Positions 45,675-54,865 of a DNA stretch of 64,000 nt are shown here, piece after piece. The stretch lies in the NCBI RefSeq assembly GCF_019264485.1, contig NZ_JAHVAA010000015.1:124001-188000 (forward strand). Reading direction: 5' to 3'. This DNA comes from Sediminibacterium sp. (GTDB taxonomy: Bacteria; Bacteroidota; Bacteroidia; Chitinophagales; Chitinophagaceae). Both the position numbers and the translations under genes were made by a program. The first letter of the stretch is position 1, and the number at the start of each line of letters is the position of its first letter. The notes beneath the pieces are model-generated. The model was given only the letters and a program-made list of their open reading frames with translations. It made no database searches and had not been told where the DNA came from.

Positions 45675-46135
45675 TTTTGTATCGTTTTGCACACCACAAA
45701 TTTGCGGACGACTTATCCGGTACAGGTGCCAAACTGAAAGGTGGGAGATGGAACATGGTTGGTACACCTGTATTGTACACCAGCAGTTCTATTTCACTGG
45801 CCCTTCTCGAAATATTAGTGAACACAGGAAGTTTTGAGGAACTGCAACTATTTAAACTGATGCAACTCACTTTGCCTGCAGATGCAGCTGTATATCATAT
45901 AGAGACAAAAAATTTGAAGAAAAACTGGCACCACGATTTTGAATATACACAGTGGATGGGCAGTGAAATTATGCAGGATAAAAATTCACTCGCCGTTGCC
46001 TGCCCTTCTGCCGTAGTTCAGCAGGAACAAAACTTCTTACTGAATCCTACCCACAAAGATTATGGTAAGATTCGTTTAAAAGAAGTAAGTGGTTTTTATT
46101 TTGATGAACGTTTATTTCTCTCAGTGTATCGTTAA
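45671..46135 (+). CDS. RES-domain toxin
   Basis: 154 residues. RES toxins destroy cellular NAD and stop growth. Conserved residues seen: Arg in YRFAHH, GAKLKGGRWN (R-x-N) and the Glu of LALLEILV. The length and the antitoxin overlap fit the family. The tail overlaps the convergent sppA gene by 15 bases. Confidence 0.9.
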   Translation: MILYRFAHHKFADDLSGTGAKLKGGRWNMVGTPVLYTSSSISLALLEILVNTGSFEELQLFKLMQLTLPADAAVYHIETKNLKKNWHHDFEYTQWMGSEIMQDKNSLAVACPSAVVQQEQNFLLNPTHKDYGKIRLKEVSGFYFDERLFLSVYR

Positions 46136-47881
46136 GAAATAAGGCATTCGTGCCTGTGGTTCTCCTACCATCTGTTTTACCTGTTTGAACTGCTGCATCA
46201 ATTGCCACTGCTCTACCCCTATTTCATCTTTTATCAGCGTGGTTTTGATGGAACGCTTATAATCGCCCATAATCTGTTCGAGGAAATTTTTCTTCTCGGG
46301 ATATTCGCGCAAACGATAATCGTCTTCAATTTTAGCGAGTTTGGCCGCATGTTTTACTGCATCCTGCAATGTTCCAATCTTATCTACCAGCCCTGCTTCC
46401 AATGCCCGTTTACCTGTCCATACCCTGCCTTGCGCGATACTGTCTACATATTCCATGCCCTTATTACGGCCTTCCGCTACCCGGCTTTTGAAAGTATTAT
46501 AAATTGAATCTGTTGCCGCCTGAAAGAATCGTTTTTCAGTTGCTGTTAATGCACGGTCACCTGCCCCCATATCGGCATAAGGAGCCGTTCTTACCCGGTC
46601 TGTAGTAATACCCAGCTTATTTTTCAGGAAAGATTCGAAATTGGGAACAATACTGAATACACCGATAGAGCCGGTGATAGTTGTTTCATTGGCGAATACG
46701 GCATCTGCATTACAGGCAATATAATAACCACCAGATGCAGCAACATCGCCCATACTTACCACTACAGGTTTTTCTTTCCGGGCCAATGAAATTTCTCTCC
46801 ATATTACATCACTCGCAAGCGCGCTGCCACCGGGTGAATTTACACGAAGCACTATTGCTTTGATATCTTTATCAAGTCTGGCCTTGCGAATTACATTTTT
46901 ATATACATCACTACTCACCTGTTCTTCATCGCCTTCCTGGCTTACAATATCGCCCTGTGCATAGATGATGGCGATTCTGCCACTACCCGAATAATCACTC
47001 AATGTAGTTGCAGCAGCATATTCATTGATGGTGACAAAATTGATACTTGATCGCGAACCTTTTTTCAGTCGCTGTAAAATCTCTCCCTTTATTTCATCAT
47101 CATATTTCAGTCCATCTACCAACTGGTATTTTTCTGCATCAACTGCTGTTTGAATATCTCCATCATTGGCCAACTGGTGTAATACCGCTGTATCGATCTT
47201 ACGAGCCGTACTGGTTGCTTTTAAAAAAGCACTGTACAAATCGCCCAGCCATACCGATGTTTGTAACCGATTGGCTTCGGTCATTTTTGTTTCGCGCAAT
47301 GGCTCTGTTGCGCTTTTAAATTTACCCGCATAAAATATCTGCGGTTCAATCTCAAGCTTATCCAACATTCCTTTCAGAAAAAACAAATTCGATGAAAATC
47401 CAGACCACTCCAATCCGCCCTGTGGATGTACATATACACGTTCTGCTGCGTTGGCCACGTAATAAGCTTTCTGGGTCATGGTTTCGCCATAGGCTATCAC
47501 AAACTTTCCCGATTTTTTAAAATCAAGGACCGCTTTCCGCAATTCTTCACTTGATGAGAACCCATTTGCATTATCGCTGGCTAATATATAAATTCCTTTC
47601 ACTGCCGAATCTGATTTTGCCTCTCCGATCAATCTTACTACATCGAACAGGGATGGTGTATTGGCTTCTGCGGAAGAAATGAGTCCACCAAAAGGATCTT
47701 CTTCTGCCTGTTCTTTGAAATTAACAGACAGGTCAAGTACCAGCACTGCTTTTGAACCCACAACCGGCACTTCTGAAGTAGTGGCTGTTGATATAAACCC
47801 GATCAAAATAAACAGGCCGATTACCGTAAACACGATTAATGCCAGTAATGAGGCGAAAAATATTTTAAAAAATGTCTTCAT
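46121..47881 (-). CDS. sppA: signal peptide peptidase SppA (67K type)
   Basis: 586 residues, the long form with two tandem domains. N-terminal membrane anchor (IFFASLLALIVFTVIGLFIL). Catalytic Ser is in MGDVAASGGYYIA, and the Lys is in FKSATEPLRETKM in the first half, as in the family. It degrades leftover signal peptides in the inner membrane. Tail overlaps the RES gene. folK is divergent. Confidence 0.92.
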   Translation of the reverse strand: MKTFFKIFFASLLALIVFTVIGLFILIGFISTATTSEVPVVGSKAVLVLDLSVNFKEQAEEDPFGGLISSAEANTPSLFDVVRLIGEAKSDSAVKGIYILASDNANGFSSSEELRKAVLDFKKSGKFVIAYGETMTQKAYYVANAAERVYVHPQGGLEWSGFSSNLFFLKGMLDKLEIEPQIFYAGKFKSATEPLRETKMTEANRLQTSVWLGDLYSAFLKATSTARKIDTAVLHQLANDGDIQTAVDAEKYQLVDGLKYDDEIKGEILQRLKKGSRSSINFVTINEYAAATTLSDYSGSGRIAIIYAQGDIVSQEGDEEQVSSDVYKNVIRKARLDKDIKAIVLRVNSPGGSALASDVIWREISLARKEKPVVVSMGDVAASGGYYIACNADAVFANETTITGSIGVFSIVPNFESFLKNKLGITTDRVRTAPYADMGAGDRALTATEKRFFQAATDSIYNTFKSRVAEGRNKGMEYVDSIAQGRVWTGKRALEAGLVDKIGTLQDAVKHAAKLAKIEDDYRLREYPEKKNFLEQIMGDYKRSIKTTLIKDEIGVEQWQLMQQFKQVKQMVGEPQARMPYFLTIH

Positions 47882-47955
47882 ATGCTTTTTTTACGGCCTC
47901 TTACAAGGTACCATTCTTCTTTCTGAGAATAATCTCCACAGCTACGTGAATTTAA

Positions 47956-47979
47956 AGATATTTGAAGCCGCAAATATCT
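47956..47979. promoter_or_regulatory. inverted repeat before folK
   Basis: AGATATTTG (47956-47964) and CAAATATCT (47971-47979) form a perfect 9-bp dyad with a 6-base loop, seven bases before the folK ATG, where the ribosome would bind. Confidence 0.5.
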
Positions 47980-47986
47980 CCAATTT

Positions 47987-48466
47987 ATGAATACAGCGTA
48001 TTTGCTGACAGGCGGTAATATGGGTAACCGGGCTTTTCACCTGCAACAGGCCGAACAATATATTCAACAATATTGTGGCGAAATCGTTTGCAGTTCTTCT
48101 ATTTATGAAACCGAAGCCTGGGGTTTTACAGATCAACCCGCATTTTATAACCAGGCCCTGGAACTGAAAACGGCACTTTCCCCTGATCAGCTTATGCGTA
48201 AATTACTGGAAATAGAACTGGAGATGGGGCGTATCAGGACACAGAAAATGGGGCCTCGTATTATTGATCTGGATATATTACTGATCGATGACCTGATTAT
48301 TGAATCTGAATTACTTTCCGTACCACATCCGGCCCTTACTGAAAGACGGTTTGCTTTACTGCCGCTGGCAGAAATTGCACCCCTACTCATACACCCTATT
48401 GAGGGTAAAACCATTACCGCTTTGCTTGATAGCTGCACCGATACATTAAATGTGCAAAAAAAATAG
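47987..48466 (+). CDS. folK: 2-amino-4-hydroxy-6-hydroxymethyldihydropteridine pyrophosphokinase
   Basis: 159 residues, folate-pathway HPPK. The line LLTGGNMGNR binds pterin and ATP; YETEAWGFTDQPAFYNQ and GPRIIDLDILLIDD (metal-binding Asp pair) and PHPALTERRFALLPL are family signatures. The deoxynucleoside kinase follows 51 bases downstream, a common arrangement in Bacteroidota. Confidence 0.95.
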   Translation: MNTAYLLTGGNMGNRAFHLQQAEQYIQQYCGEIVCSSSIYETEAWGFTDQPAFYNQALELKTALSPDQLMRKLLEIELEMGRIRTQKMGPRIIDLDILLIDDLIIESELLSVPHPALTERRFALLPLAEIAPLLIHPIEGKTITALLDSCTDTLNVQKK

Positions 48467-48517
48467 CATACTGCTTGGTTACTGCGGTTAATTTTGACGG
48501 TATTGCATCGAATCAAT

Positions 48518-49150
48518 ATGAAGTATCAATATATTACCGTAGAAGGAAACATAGGAGCAGGTAAAACCACTTTAGCGCATTTACTATCGAAAAAACTCAA
48601 TTCCAGGTTGATATTGGAAGAGTTTGCAGACAATCCTTTCCTGCCAAAGTTTTATGAGAACCCCCAGCAATATGCTTTTCCGCTTGAACTGTTTTTTATG
48701 GCTGAGCGATATAAACAGTTAAAAGATATGCTGCATACCAAAGATATGTTTCAGCACGTGACCGTTTCTGATTACCTGTTTACCAAATGTTTGCTCTTTG
48801 CCAAAGTGAATCTGCCTGAGGAAGAATTCAGGCTTTATCAGAAATTATTTGATATTATTCACCAGCAACTCATGTTTCCCGATATTCTTATTTACCTGCA
48901 TGCGCCTGTTCAGAAATTGCAACAGAACATCAAGCGGAGAAACAGAGAATACGAACAAGCTATTCCTGATGAATATTTATTCAACATACAGGAAACCTAT
49001 ACCAGTTATATCAAACAACACAATATCAAAACCATTTTTATTGATGCCAGTAATGCTGATTTTCTGGGTAATGAAAAGCATTTAAATATTGTATTGGAAG
49101 CATTGGAAAAAGATTACGACGGAGGACAGCATTATTTCAGTTTACCCTGA
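48518..49150 (+). CDS. deoxynucleoside kinase
   Basis: 210 residues from MKYQYITVEG. The P-loop is EGNIGAGKTTLA and the conserved FFMAERYKQL, VSDYLF and RRNREYEQAIPDEYL segments match dGK/dAK-type kinases. It phosphorylates deoxynucleosides for salvage. Possibly co-transcribed with folK; MFS follows 29 bases on. Confidence 0.9.
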   Translation: MKYQYITVEGNIGAGKTTLAHLLSKKLNSRLILEEFADNPFLPKFYENPQQYAFPLELFFMAERYKQLKDMLHTKDMFQHVTVSDYLFTKCLLFAKVNLPEEEFRLYQKLFDIIHQQLMFPDILIYLHAPVQKLQQNIKRRNREYEQAIPDEYLFNIQETYTSYIKQHNIKTIFIDASNADFLGNEKHLNIVLEALEKDYDGGQHYFSLP

Positions 49151-49179
49151 AATAAATAAGGCACTCAAAAAAAATACAG

Positions 49180-50427
49180 ATGACCCAGCAGCCTACTACA
49201 TACGACGCTTTCGCAGCCATGCGTATTCCTGAATACCGCAACCTGATGATGGGACGCTTTCTGTTTATCATGGGTTTGCGTATGATGGGAACACTGGTTG
49301 GCTGGTGGATTTATGAACTTACCAATGACCCGTTTGCTATTGGGTTAATTGGCTTATCGGAAGTAATACCTGCTGTTTCCCTTTCCTTATATGCGGGGCA
49401 TGTAATTGATATCAGTGAGAAAAGAAAACTCTTATTACGTGGTGTGAGTTTGTATTTTACCTGTGCCATTTTTCTGCTACTCTTATCCAGCAACTATACT
49501 TCCACTCAATTAAGTAATCACTGGATTGCTTTCAGCATTTATGTAATCATCTTTTTTACTGGTATCATCCGTGCTTTTACCGGGCCCACATTTGGCACGA
49601 TGGTGGCTTCTATTGTACCCAGAGAACAATTACAAAATGCCACTACCTGGAACCAGGGCATCTGGCTTACGGCTTCTGTAACAGGCCATGCCACCGTTGG
49701 TTTTATGATTGCTTTACTGGGTAATACAGGCTCCCTGATTATTATCTGCAGTCTTGTAGCTATTGGTTTTTTATTTATGTACCAGCTAAAACCCAAACCT
49801 TCCCTGAACGAACCCGGTGAGAAAAAAACCATGGATAGTGTAAAAGAAGGTCTGCGTTTCGTCTTTAAGACAAAAGAAGTTTTGGGAGCACTCAGCCTCG
49901 ATTTATTTGCCGTTCTTTTTGGCGGTGCTGTTGCCATGATTCCTGTATTTGCAAAAGATATTTTAAAAACCGGACCCATTGGTTTTGGATGGCTCAATGC
50001 GGCTTCCGACATTGGGGCCATTCTTGTAGTTATTTTACTGACACTGTTCCCGCTTCGAAAACAGCAGGGTAAAAAATTATTATTTGCCGTAGGTGGTTTT
50101 GGTGTCTGTATCATCATATTTGCCTTATCAGAGTGGTTCTGGCTATCGTTTTTTGTACTGATGTTAAGCGGCATACTTGATGGCATCAGCGTGGTAGTAA
50201 GAGGCACCATTCTTCAACTCAAAACACCCGACCAGATGCGAGGAAGGGTAATGAGTGTAAACTCCATGTTTATTAACAGCAGTAATGAGCTCGGACAATT
50301 TGAAAGTGGTGTTGCCGCCAAATTATTGGGGGTAGTGCCGTCTGTAGTTTTTGGCGGATGTATGACCCTGCTGGTAGTAGTAGGCACCTGGTTTAAAGCA
50401 CCCAGTTTAAGAAAGATGGAATATTAA
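49180..50427 (+). CDS. MFS transporter (EntS/MFS_3-like)
   Basis: 415 residues with about 12 hydrophobic helices. Starts MTQQPTTYDAFAAMRIPEYRN; the loop GHVIDISEKRKLLLRG is the MFS motif A equivalent. Likely an exporter of a small molecule. The substrate is unknown. It ends in a two-way terminator. Confidence 0.87.
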   Translation: MTQQPTTYDAFAAMRIPEYRNLMMGRFLFIMGLRMMGTLVGWWIYELTNDPFAIGLIGLSEVIPAVSLSLYAGHVIDISEKRKLLLRGVSLYFTCAIFLLLLSSNYTSTQLSNHWIAFSIYVIIFFTGIIRAFTGPTFGTMVASIVPREQLQNATTWNQGIWLTASVTGHATVGFMIALLGNTGSLIIICSLVAIGFLFMYQLKPKPSLNEPGEKKTMDSVKEGLRFVFKTKEVLGALSLDLFAVLFGGAVAMIPVFAKDILKTGPIGFGWLNAASDIGAILVVILLTLFPLRKQQGKKLLFAVGGFGVCIIIFALSEWFWLSFFVLMLSGILDGISVVVRGTILQLKTPDQMRGRVMSVNSMFINSSNELGQFESGVAAKLLGVVPSVVFGGCMTLLVVVGTWFKAPSLRKMEY

Positions 50428-50452
50428 AAAAGCATCCCGGAGGATGCTTTTT
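50427..50452. terminator. two-way intrinsic terminator
   Basis: AAAAAGCATCC and GGATGCTTTTT pair perfectly around CGGA, between the convergent MFS and M1 peptidase genes. Confidence 0.92.
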
Positions 50453-50459
50453 ATGCTGG

Positions 50460-52328
50460 TTAGTCAGGTATTACAAGTTTATTATTGTTGCGGTTTATAT
50501 CTGCCATTCGCATGGATGGATCAATTTCAACCGATTTAATTTCCTGTATCCCCTTTGCAATAGCGAATTTGTATTCGGGGTGTGTCCAACGCCAGGGCGT
50601 ATGATTGGTGCGGGGTATTTCATTTTCCGCAGGTTTTGTTCCATACATCAGGTCTAGGGCAATTACATGCATTTCCTTTGAGCCGTCTTTATAGGTTACC
50701 AGTACATCAATAGGCATGGGCATTTTTCCGATGCGTTTTACCGAGAGCATGGTCTTACCATTTTCTACGTTGATATCTCCTACTGCGTAATCAATGGTTT
50801 TGGTTGAATTGATCCAGTATTCTTTATACCAGTCGAGTTCCATACCACTTCTTTTTTCTGCCACACGGATGAGATCATTTGGATTGGGATGTTTGAATCT
50901 CCATTGATAATAATAGTCGAGCAAAATCTGGTCGCGTACTTTTTCACCTACTATATAACCTAATTGCGCCATAAACACAGCTCCTTTGCTATACGCTGCA
51001 GCGCTATAGGCAAAATTGGTATTGAAATGATCGGCATGTGTACTGGCAGGTTCTTCCAGACCACTTTTTGCGAGATTAAAATAACTTCTGTAAGAACCTT
51101 CTGCTGCAAATCCGCTTCTACCGCGCATTTCAGCCATGACACGTGATGTGGCATAATCTGTAAATCCTTCATCCATCCATGGATAGAGTGCTTCGTTACT
51201 GCCCAGCATCATCTGGTACCAGCTATGCATCCATTCATGAATAGCGGTGCCGATGCTGGCATTTTTCAGCAAAGTGGCCATCGGATATTCCATTCCACCA
51301 TCTCCACCCTGTATAAAAGTGTAGGTTTTATACGGATAGGGACCAAATGTTTTGGCGATAATCGGATAAGCCAGCGCAGTTGAATCTGCTACACGCTGCC
51401 AGCGGCTGTCAACAGAATCCACCGCTTTATATACTACCCGGATCAAGGGGCCGTTTACAGTTGTGCGAGTAATCATTTTATAATTCGGATCAGCGGCCCA
51501 CATAAAATCATGAACATTATACGCCTGCCATTTCCAGGTAACGGTATTTCCTGCAGGTGTTGAGGGTTTAGTACCTGCAACTTCATACCCTCTGCCTATT
51601 TCATTGGCATTCATGAGATCGCCACCGGCTGTTACAAAATAATTTTTATCGATGGTGATGTTTACATCAAAATCGCCCCATACGCCATAAAATTCCCGGG
51701 CAATATAGGGATTGGCATTCCATCCCTGGTAATCGTATTCTACTACTTTGGGATACCACTGGCTCATGCTGTAGCGGATACCTTCCGCATTATCGCGACC
51801 GCTTCTGCGGATCTGCTGGGGCACTTGTGCTTCAAACTGAACATCGAGTTGCACTTTCGATTTGGGCATGATAGGTTTTGCCAGCACTACTTCCAAAATC
51901 GTTTCGTGCATTTTCAATTCCTGGGCCACTCCTGCAATTTTTACCGATGCCACTTGCTGAAAACCGATTTGTTCGGGTGTAAGTTTACTGATCCGGTCTT
52001 TTACGCGCGCATCCCAATCGAGGCCATCACTCATACGGGATGGTTCTCTTAACACGGTTTTACCCAATTCACGGCTGCGCACGTCCATGCTGCTGTTGGG
52101 CTGAAATGCATTCCAGTATAAATGAAAGAAAATACGGGTTAAGGTATCGGGCGAATTGTTCCAGTAATCAATTTTCTCTGTGCCTGTAAAACGGTTTGTG
52201 TTCACATTCATGTTTACATTGATCTGGTATTTGATACGCTGCTGCCAGCGATCGGGCTGTGCTTCAACAAACAATGAACTAATCATTGCAGATGTGAGCA
52301 GAACAGAAAATAGAAATAGTTTTTTCAT
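50460..52328 (-). CDS. M1-family metallopeptidase, secreted
   Basis: 622 residues from the ATG at 52328, with signal peptide. Zinc site HEWMH (HExxH) followed by DEGFTDYA with the third Glu; the exopeptidase motif appears as GGMEYPMATL. It is an aminopeptidase working outside the cytoplasm. Other M1 domains are recognisable (WNNSPDTLTRIFFHLYWNAF). Divergent from nitroreductase, 41 bases between starts. Confidence 0.92.
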   Translation of the reverse strand: MKKLFLFSVLLTSAMISSLFVEAQPDRWQQRIKYQINVNMNVNTNRFTGTEKIDYWNNSPDTLTRIFFHLYWNAFQPNSSMDVRSRELGKTVLREPSRMSDGLDWDARVKDRISKLTPEQIGFQQVASVKIAGVAQELKMHETILEVVLAKPIMPKSKVQLDVQFEAQVPQQIRRSGRDNAEGIRYSMSQWYPKVVEYDYQGWNANPYIAREFYGVWGDFDVNITIDKNYFVTAGGDLMNANEIGRGYEVAGTKPSTPAGNTVTWKWQAYNVHDFMWAADPNYKMITRTTVNGPLIRVVYKAVDSVDSRWQRVADSTALAYPIIAKTFGPYPYKTYTFIQGGDGGMEYPMATLLKNASIGTAIHEWMHSWYQMMLGSNEALYPWMDEGFTDYATSRVMAEMRGRSGFAAEGSYRSYFNLAKSGLEEPASTHADHFNTNFAYSAAAYSKGAVFMAQLGYIVGEKVRDQILLDYYYQWRFKHPNPNDLIRVAEKRSGMELDWYKEYWINSTKTIDYAVGDINVENGKTMLSVKRIGKMPMPIDVLVTYKDGSKEMHVIALDLMYGTKPAENEIPRTNHTPWRWTHPEYKFAIAKGIQEIKSVEIDPSMRMADINRNNNKLVIPD

Positions 52329-52369
52329 ATGCCTTGGAAACATTTTATGTTTAATTTCAGAAAAAAAAT

Positions 52370-53053
52370 ATGGAAACTCCAAATATAATCAATGGTTATC
52401 CTTTTATAATCTATCGTAAAGAAACGTATAATGATGATCAAATAAAGCAAAGATCAGCTGATTTTTATGGGTGGATGAATGAAAGACGCACTGTTCGTGA
52501 GTTTTCTGACCGAAATATTGACAAATCTGTTATTGAAAATATTCTAATGACCGCTTCCACAGCACCTTCGGGGGCCCATAAACAGCCTTGGACATTCTGT
52601 GTTGTAAGCGACCCCGACATTAAGCAACAAATAAGAGTAGCTGCTGAAGCAGAGGAAAAAGAAAGTTATACAAACAGAATGAGTGAGGAATGGCTGGAAG
52701 ATCTGGCCCCTTTTCAAACAGATTGGCAAAAACCATTTCTTGAGATAGCTCCTTACCTGATTGTTGTTTTCAGAAGAAGTTATGAAATTGATTCGAATGG
52801 AAAAAAAAGGCAGAATTATTATGTTACGGAGAGTTGTGGAATTGCCTGTGGTTTTTTATTAACTGCTATCCATAATGCAGGTCTCGTTGCGCTTACCCAT
52901 ACACCTTCACCTATGAATTTTCTGTCAACACTCTTACACCGACCGGAAAATGAAAAGCCCTATTTATTAATACCAGTTGGATACCCGACTGATACTTGTC
53001 TGGTTCCACAATTGTCAAGAAAAAAAATAAATGAAATTTCAAACTGGTATTAA
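52370..53053 (+). CDS. nitroreductase-family protein
   Basis: 227 residues. Flavin-dependent fold. Seen: RRTVREFSDRNIDKSVIENIL (flavin phosphate loop), TASTAPSGAHKQPWTFCVV and the late GYPTDTCLVP. These fit the iodotyrosine deiodinase-like branch of nitroreductases. The tail overlaps rsmI by four bases convergently. AT-rich compared to its neighbours. Confidence 0.85.
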   Translation: METPNIINGYPFIIYRKETYNDDQIKQRSADFYGWMNERRTVREFSDRNIDKSVIENILMTASTAPSGAHKQPWTFCVVSDPDIKQQIRVAAEAEEKESYTNRMSEEWLEDLAPFQTDWQKPFLEIAPYLIVVFRRSYEIDSNGKKRQNYYVTESCGIACGFLLTAIHNAGLVALTHTPSPMNFLSTLLHRPENEKPYLLIPVGYPTDTCLVPQLSRKKINEISNWY

Positions 53054-53718
53054 GCAGGATTTCCGGCTACAACAATCACGATTTCCCCTTTCACTGTTTT
53101 TGCACGAAAATGATCGGCTACTTCTTTTATGGTACCACGGAAATTTTCTTCAAAGAGTTTGGTGAGTTCGCGACTCACAGAACAGGGTCTGTTTTCTCCA
53201 AAATATCCAGCCATTTCATCCAGTGTCTTTACCAGTCGAACAGGACTCTCATAAAACACCATGGTTCTCTCTTCGGTTACCAGTTGTTTGAATAGTGTCT
53301 GGCGACCTTTTTTGAGCGGCAAAAAACCTTCAAATACAAAACGGTTAGACGGAATTCCGCTGTTTACCAGTGCCGGTACAAAAGCGGTAGCGCCGGGCAG
53401 ACATTCTACTTTAATTCCTTCCTGCACGCAGGCCCTGACGAGTAAAAAAGCCGGATCTGAAATACCGGGAGTACCTGCATCTGTTATCAATGCAAATTGT
53501 TTACCGGCTTTCATCTGGTCAACCAGGTGTGCCACCACTTTATGTTCATTATGCTGGTGATAGGGAGAAAGCGGTTTCTGTATCTGATAATGATTCAGGA
53601 AGCGGGATGATGTGCGCGTATCCTCACATAAAATCACATCTACCTGTTGCAATACTTCTAATGAACGAAGTGTTACATCTTTTAAATTCCCGAGGGGTGT
53701 AGGGACGAGGTAGAGCAT
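53050..53718 (-). CDS. rsmI: 16S rRNA (cytidine1402-2'-O)-methyltransferase RsmI
   Basis: 222 residues from MLYLVPTPLG. Conserved: VPTPLGNLKDVTLRSLEVL at the start, DTRTSSRFLNHY, ITDAGTPGISDPAFLLV and the GIPSNRFVFEGFLP region. It methylates 16S rRNA. A palindrome sits between it and purS upstream. Confidence 0.93.
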   Translation of the reverse strand: MLYLVPTPLGNLKDVTLRSLEVLQQVDVILCEDTRTSSRFLNHYQIQKPLSPYHQHNEHKVVAHLVDQMKAGKQFALITDAGTPGISDPAFLLVRACVQEGIKVECLPGATAFVPALVNSGIPSNRFVFEGFLPLKKGRQTLFKQLVTEERTMVFYESPVRLVKTLDEMAGYFGENRPCSVSRELTKLFEENFRGTIKEVADHFRAKTVKGEIVIVVAGNPA

Positions 53719-53721
53719 ATA

Positions 53722-53785
53722 GCAGATATGAGATATCAGATAGCAGATGTATTTCAAATCAGACATCTGCCATCTGACATCATCA
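53722..53785. repeat. palindrome of ATCTGACATC words before rsmI
   Basis: GATATCAGATAGCAGATGT and ACATCTGCCATCTGACATC pair at about 17 of 19 positions. Same family as 36439-36482. It sits between the purS stop and the rsmI start, inside a likely operon. Confidence 0.7.
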
Positions 53786-53789
53786 AATA

Positions 53790-54038
53790 TTATTGTATCA
53801 TTTCAATCTCATAAAACTCCATCACCGGGTTGGCGAGTAGTTTTTTACTGGCTTCTTCGGCTATTTGTCTGGCTTCTGTTTCTGAGGCGGCATCGATCTG
53901 TAAAGTAATATGTTTCCCTACTCTTACATCGGCAATTGATCCGAGTCCGAGGTTCTTCAATCCACCCAACACTGCTTTACCCTGGGGATCGAGCAGGTCT
54001 TTTAATGGCATTACTTTGATCTGCACGTTATAGGTCAT
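53790..54038 (-). CDS. purS: phosphoribosylformylglycinamidine synthase subunit PurS
   Basis: 82 residues, standard PurS size. Starts MTYNVQIKVMPLKDLLDPQGKAV (shown to position 20 only: MTYNVQIKVMPLKDLLDPQG) with VGKHITLQID later. It is the small subunit of the purine pathway enzyme. It overlaps pssA by four bases. purL and purQ are not in this window. Confidence 0.93.
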   Translation of the reverse strand: MTYNVQIKVMPLKDLLDPQGKAVLGGLKNLGLGSIADVRVGKHITLQIDAASETEARQIAEEASKKLLANPVMEFYEIEMIQ

Positions 54039-54799
54039 GATTCTGTTTGTTTAAGGAGCAAAGATAAAACTACATAAGCAATAAAACTAAGCGGAACTGC
54101 CAGCCAGCCAAATAAGACTGCACCGATCAGTGCTATTACAGCTATGATAAGGAAAGGAGCGATTTTTTTTACACTTATATTTTTAAATTTCAGGGCCATC
54201 ATGGGTAATGTAGATACCATGAGGTAACTCACACCCAGTACTATCGCATACCAGAACCATTTGTTGAGTAATAGGGTAATAACCCATGTTTCGGAAGTAG
54301 TCCAATAGATCAGCGGAAATGATGCAAATAATAAACCCGCTGCTGGAATGGGTACCCCTTTAAAACCATGAGACTGTTGTGTATCGATATTAAACCTGGC
54401 CAGCCGGTAAGCACCTGCGCAGGGCACAAGTACGGCCGGTAATAACCATGCTACGGGGGCATCAAGACCATCGGGCTCCTGTGCCAGGCATAAACGCAGG
54501 AACTGGTATACAATAAGACCCGGCGCCACGCCAAAACTCACTACATCGGCGAGTGAATCGAGTTGTTTGCCCATTTCGGATGGTACTTTTAATAACCTTG
54601 CCATGAAACCATCACAGAAATCAATAATGGCTGCCAGTGCAAGAAAAAGGCTGGCCCATTGCATCTGTTCAGGTATTTCTACAATGGGCTCCCCGGCAGA
54701 AGAACTGGTTATCTCCAACCCTGTTTGCATAATACAAATAATGGCCAGACAACCGAATACCAGATTAAGGAGTGTAAAAAGGTTGGGAATTTGTTTCAT
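54035..54799 (-). CDS. pssA: CDP-diacylglycerol-serine O-phosphatidyltransferase
   Basis: 254 residues, multi-span membrane protein. The CDP-alcohol phosphotransferase signature is seen as DGFMARLLKVPSEMGKQLDS (DG, AR, G, D) with a following AD. It makes phosphatidylserine, precursor of phosphatidylethanolamine. Overlaps purS start. A palindrome lies upstream, before pepP's stop. Confidence 0.92.
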   Translation of the reverse strand: MKQIPNLFTLLNLVFGCLAIICIMQTGLEITSSSAGEPIVEIPEQMQWASLFLALAAIIDFCDGFMARLLKVPSEMGKQLDSLADVVSFGVAPGLIVYQFLRLCLAQEPDGLDAPVAWLLPAVLVPCAGAYRLARFNIDTQQSHGFKGVPIPAAGLLFASFPLIYWTTSETWVITLLLNKWFWYAIVLGVSYLMVSTLPMMALKFKNISVKKIAPFLIIAVIALIGAVLFGWLAVPLSFIAYVVLSLLLKQTES

Positions 54800-54810
54800 G
54801 GGGAGGGTTT

Positions 54811-54861
54811 ATAGTCCATGGTCGATAGTCCATAGTTTATGGACTATCGACCATGGACCAT
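54811..54861. repeat. GGTCCAT palindrome, 24-bp arms
   Basis: ATAGTCCATGGTCGATAGTC plus CATA (54811-54834) pairs at 23 of 24 positions with 54838-54861, loop GTT. It begins 11 bases after the pssA start side and ends four bases before the pepP stop. Same family as 30499, 39344 and 57183. Confidence 0.85.
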
Positions 54862-54865
54862 TCGC

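Noticed and set aside
49539-50210. 223-codon open frame antisense to the MFS gene
   Set aside because: The forward frame encodes a clear 12-helix transporter; the reverse has no motifs.
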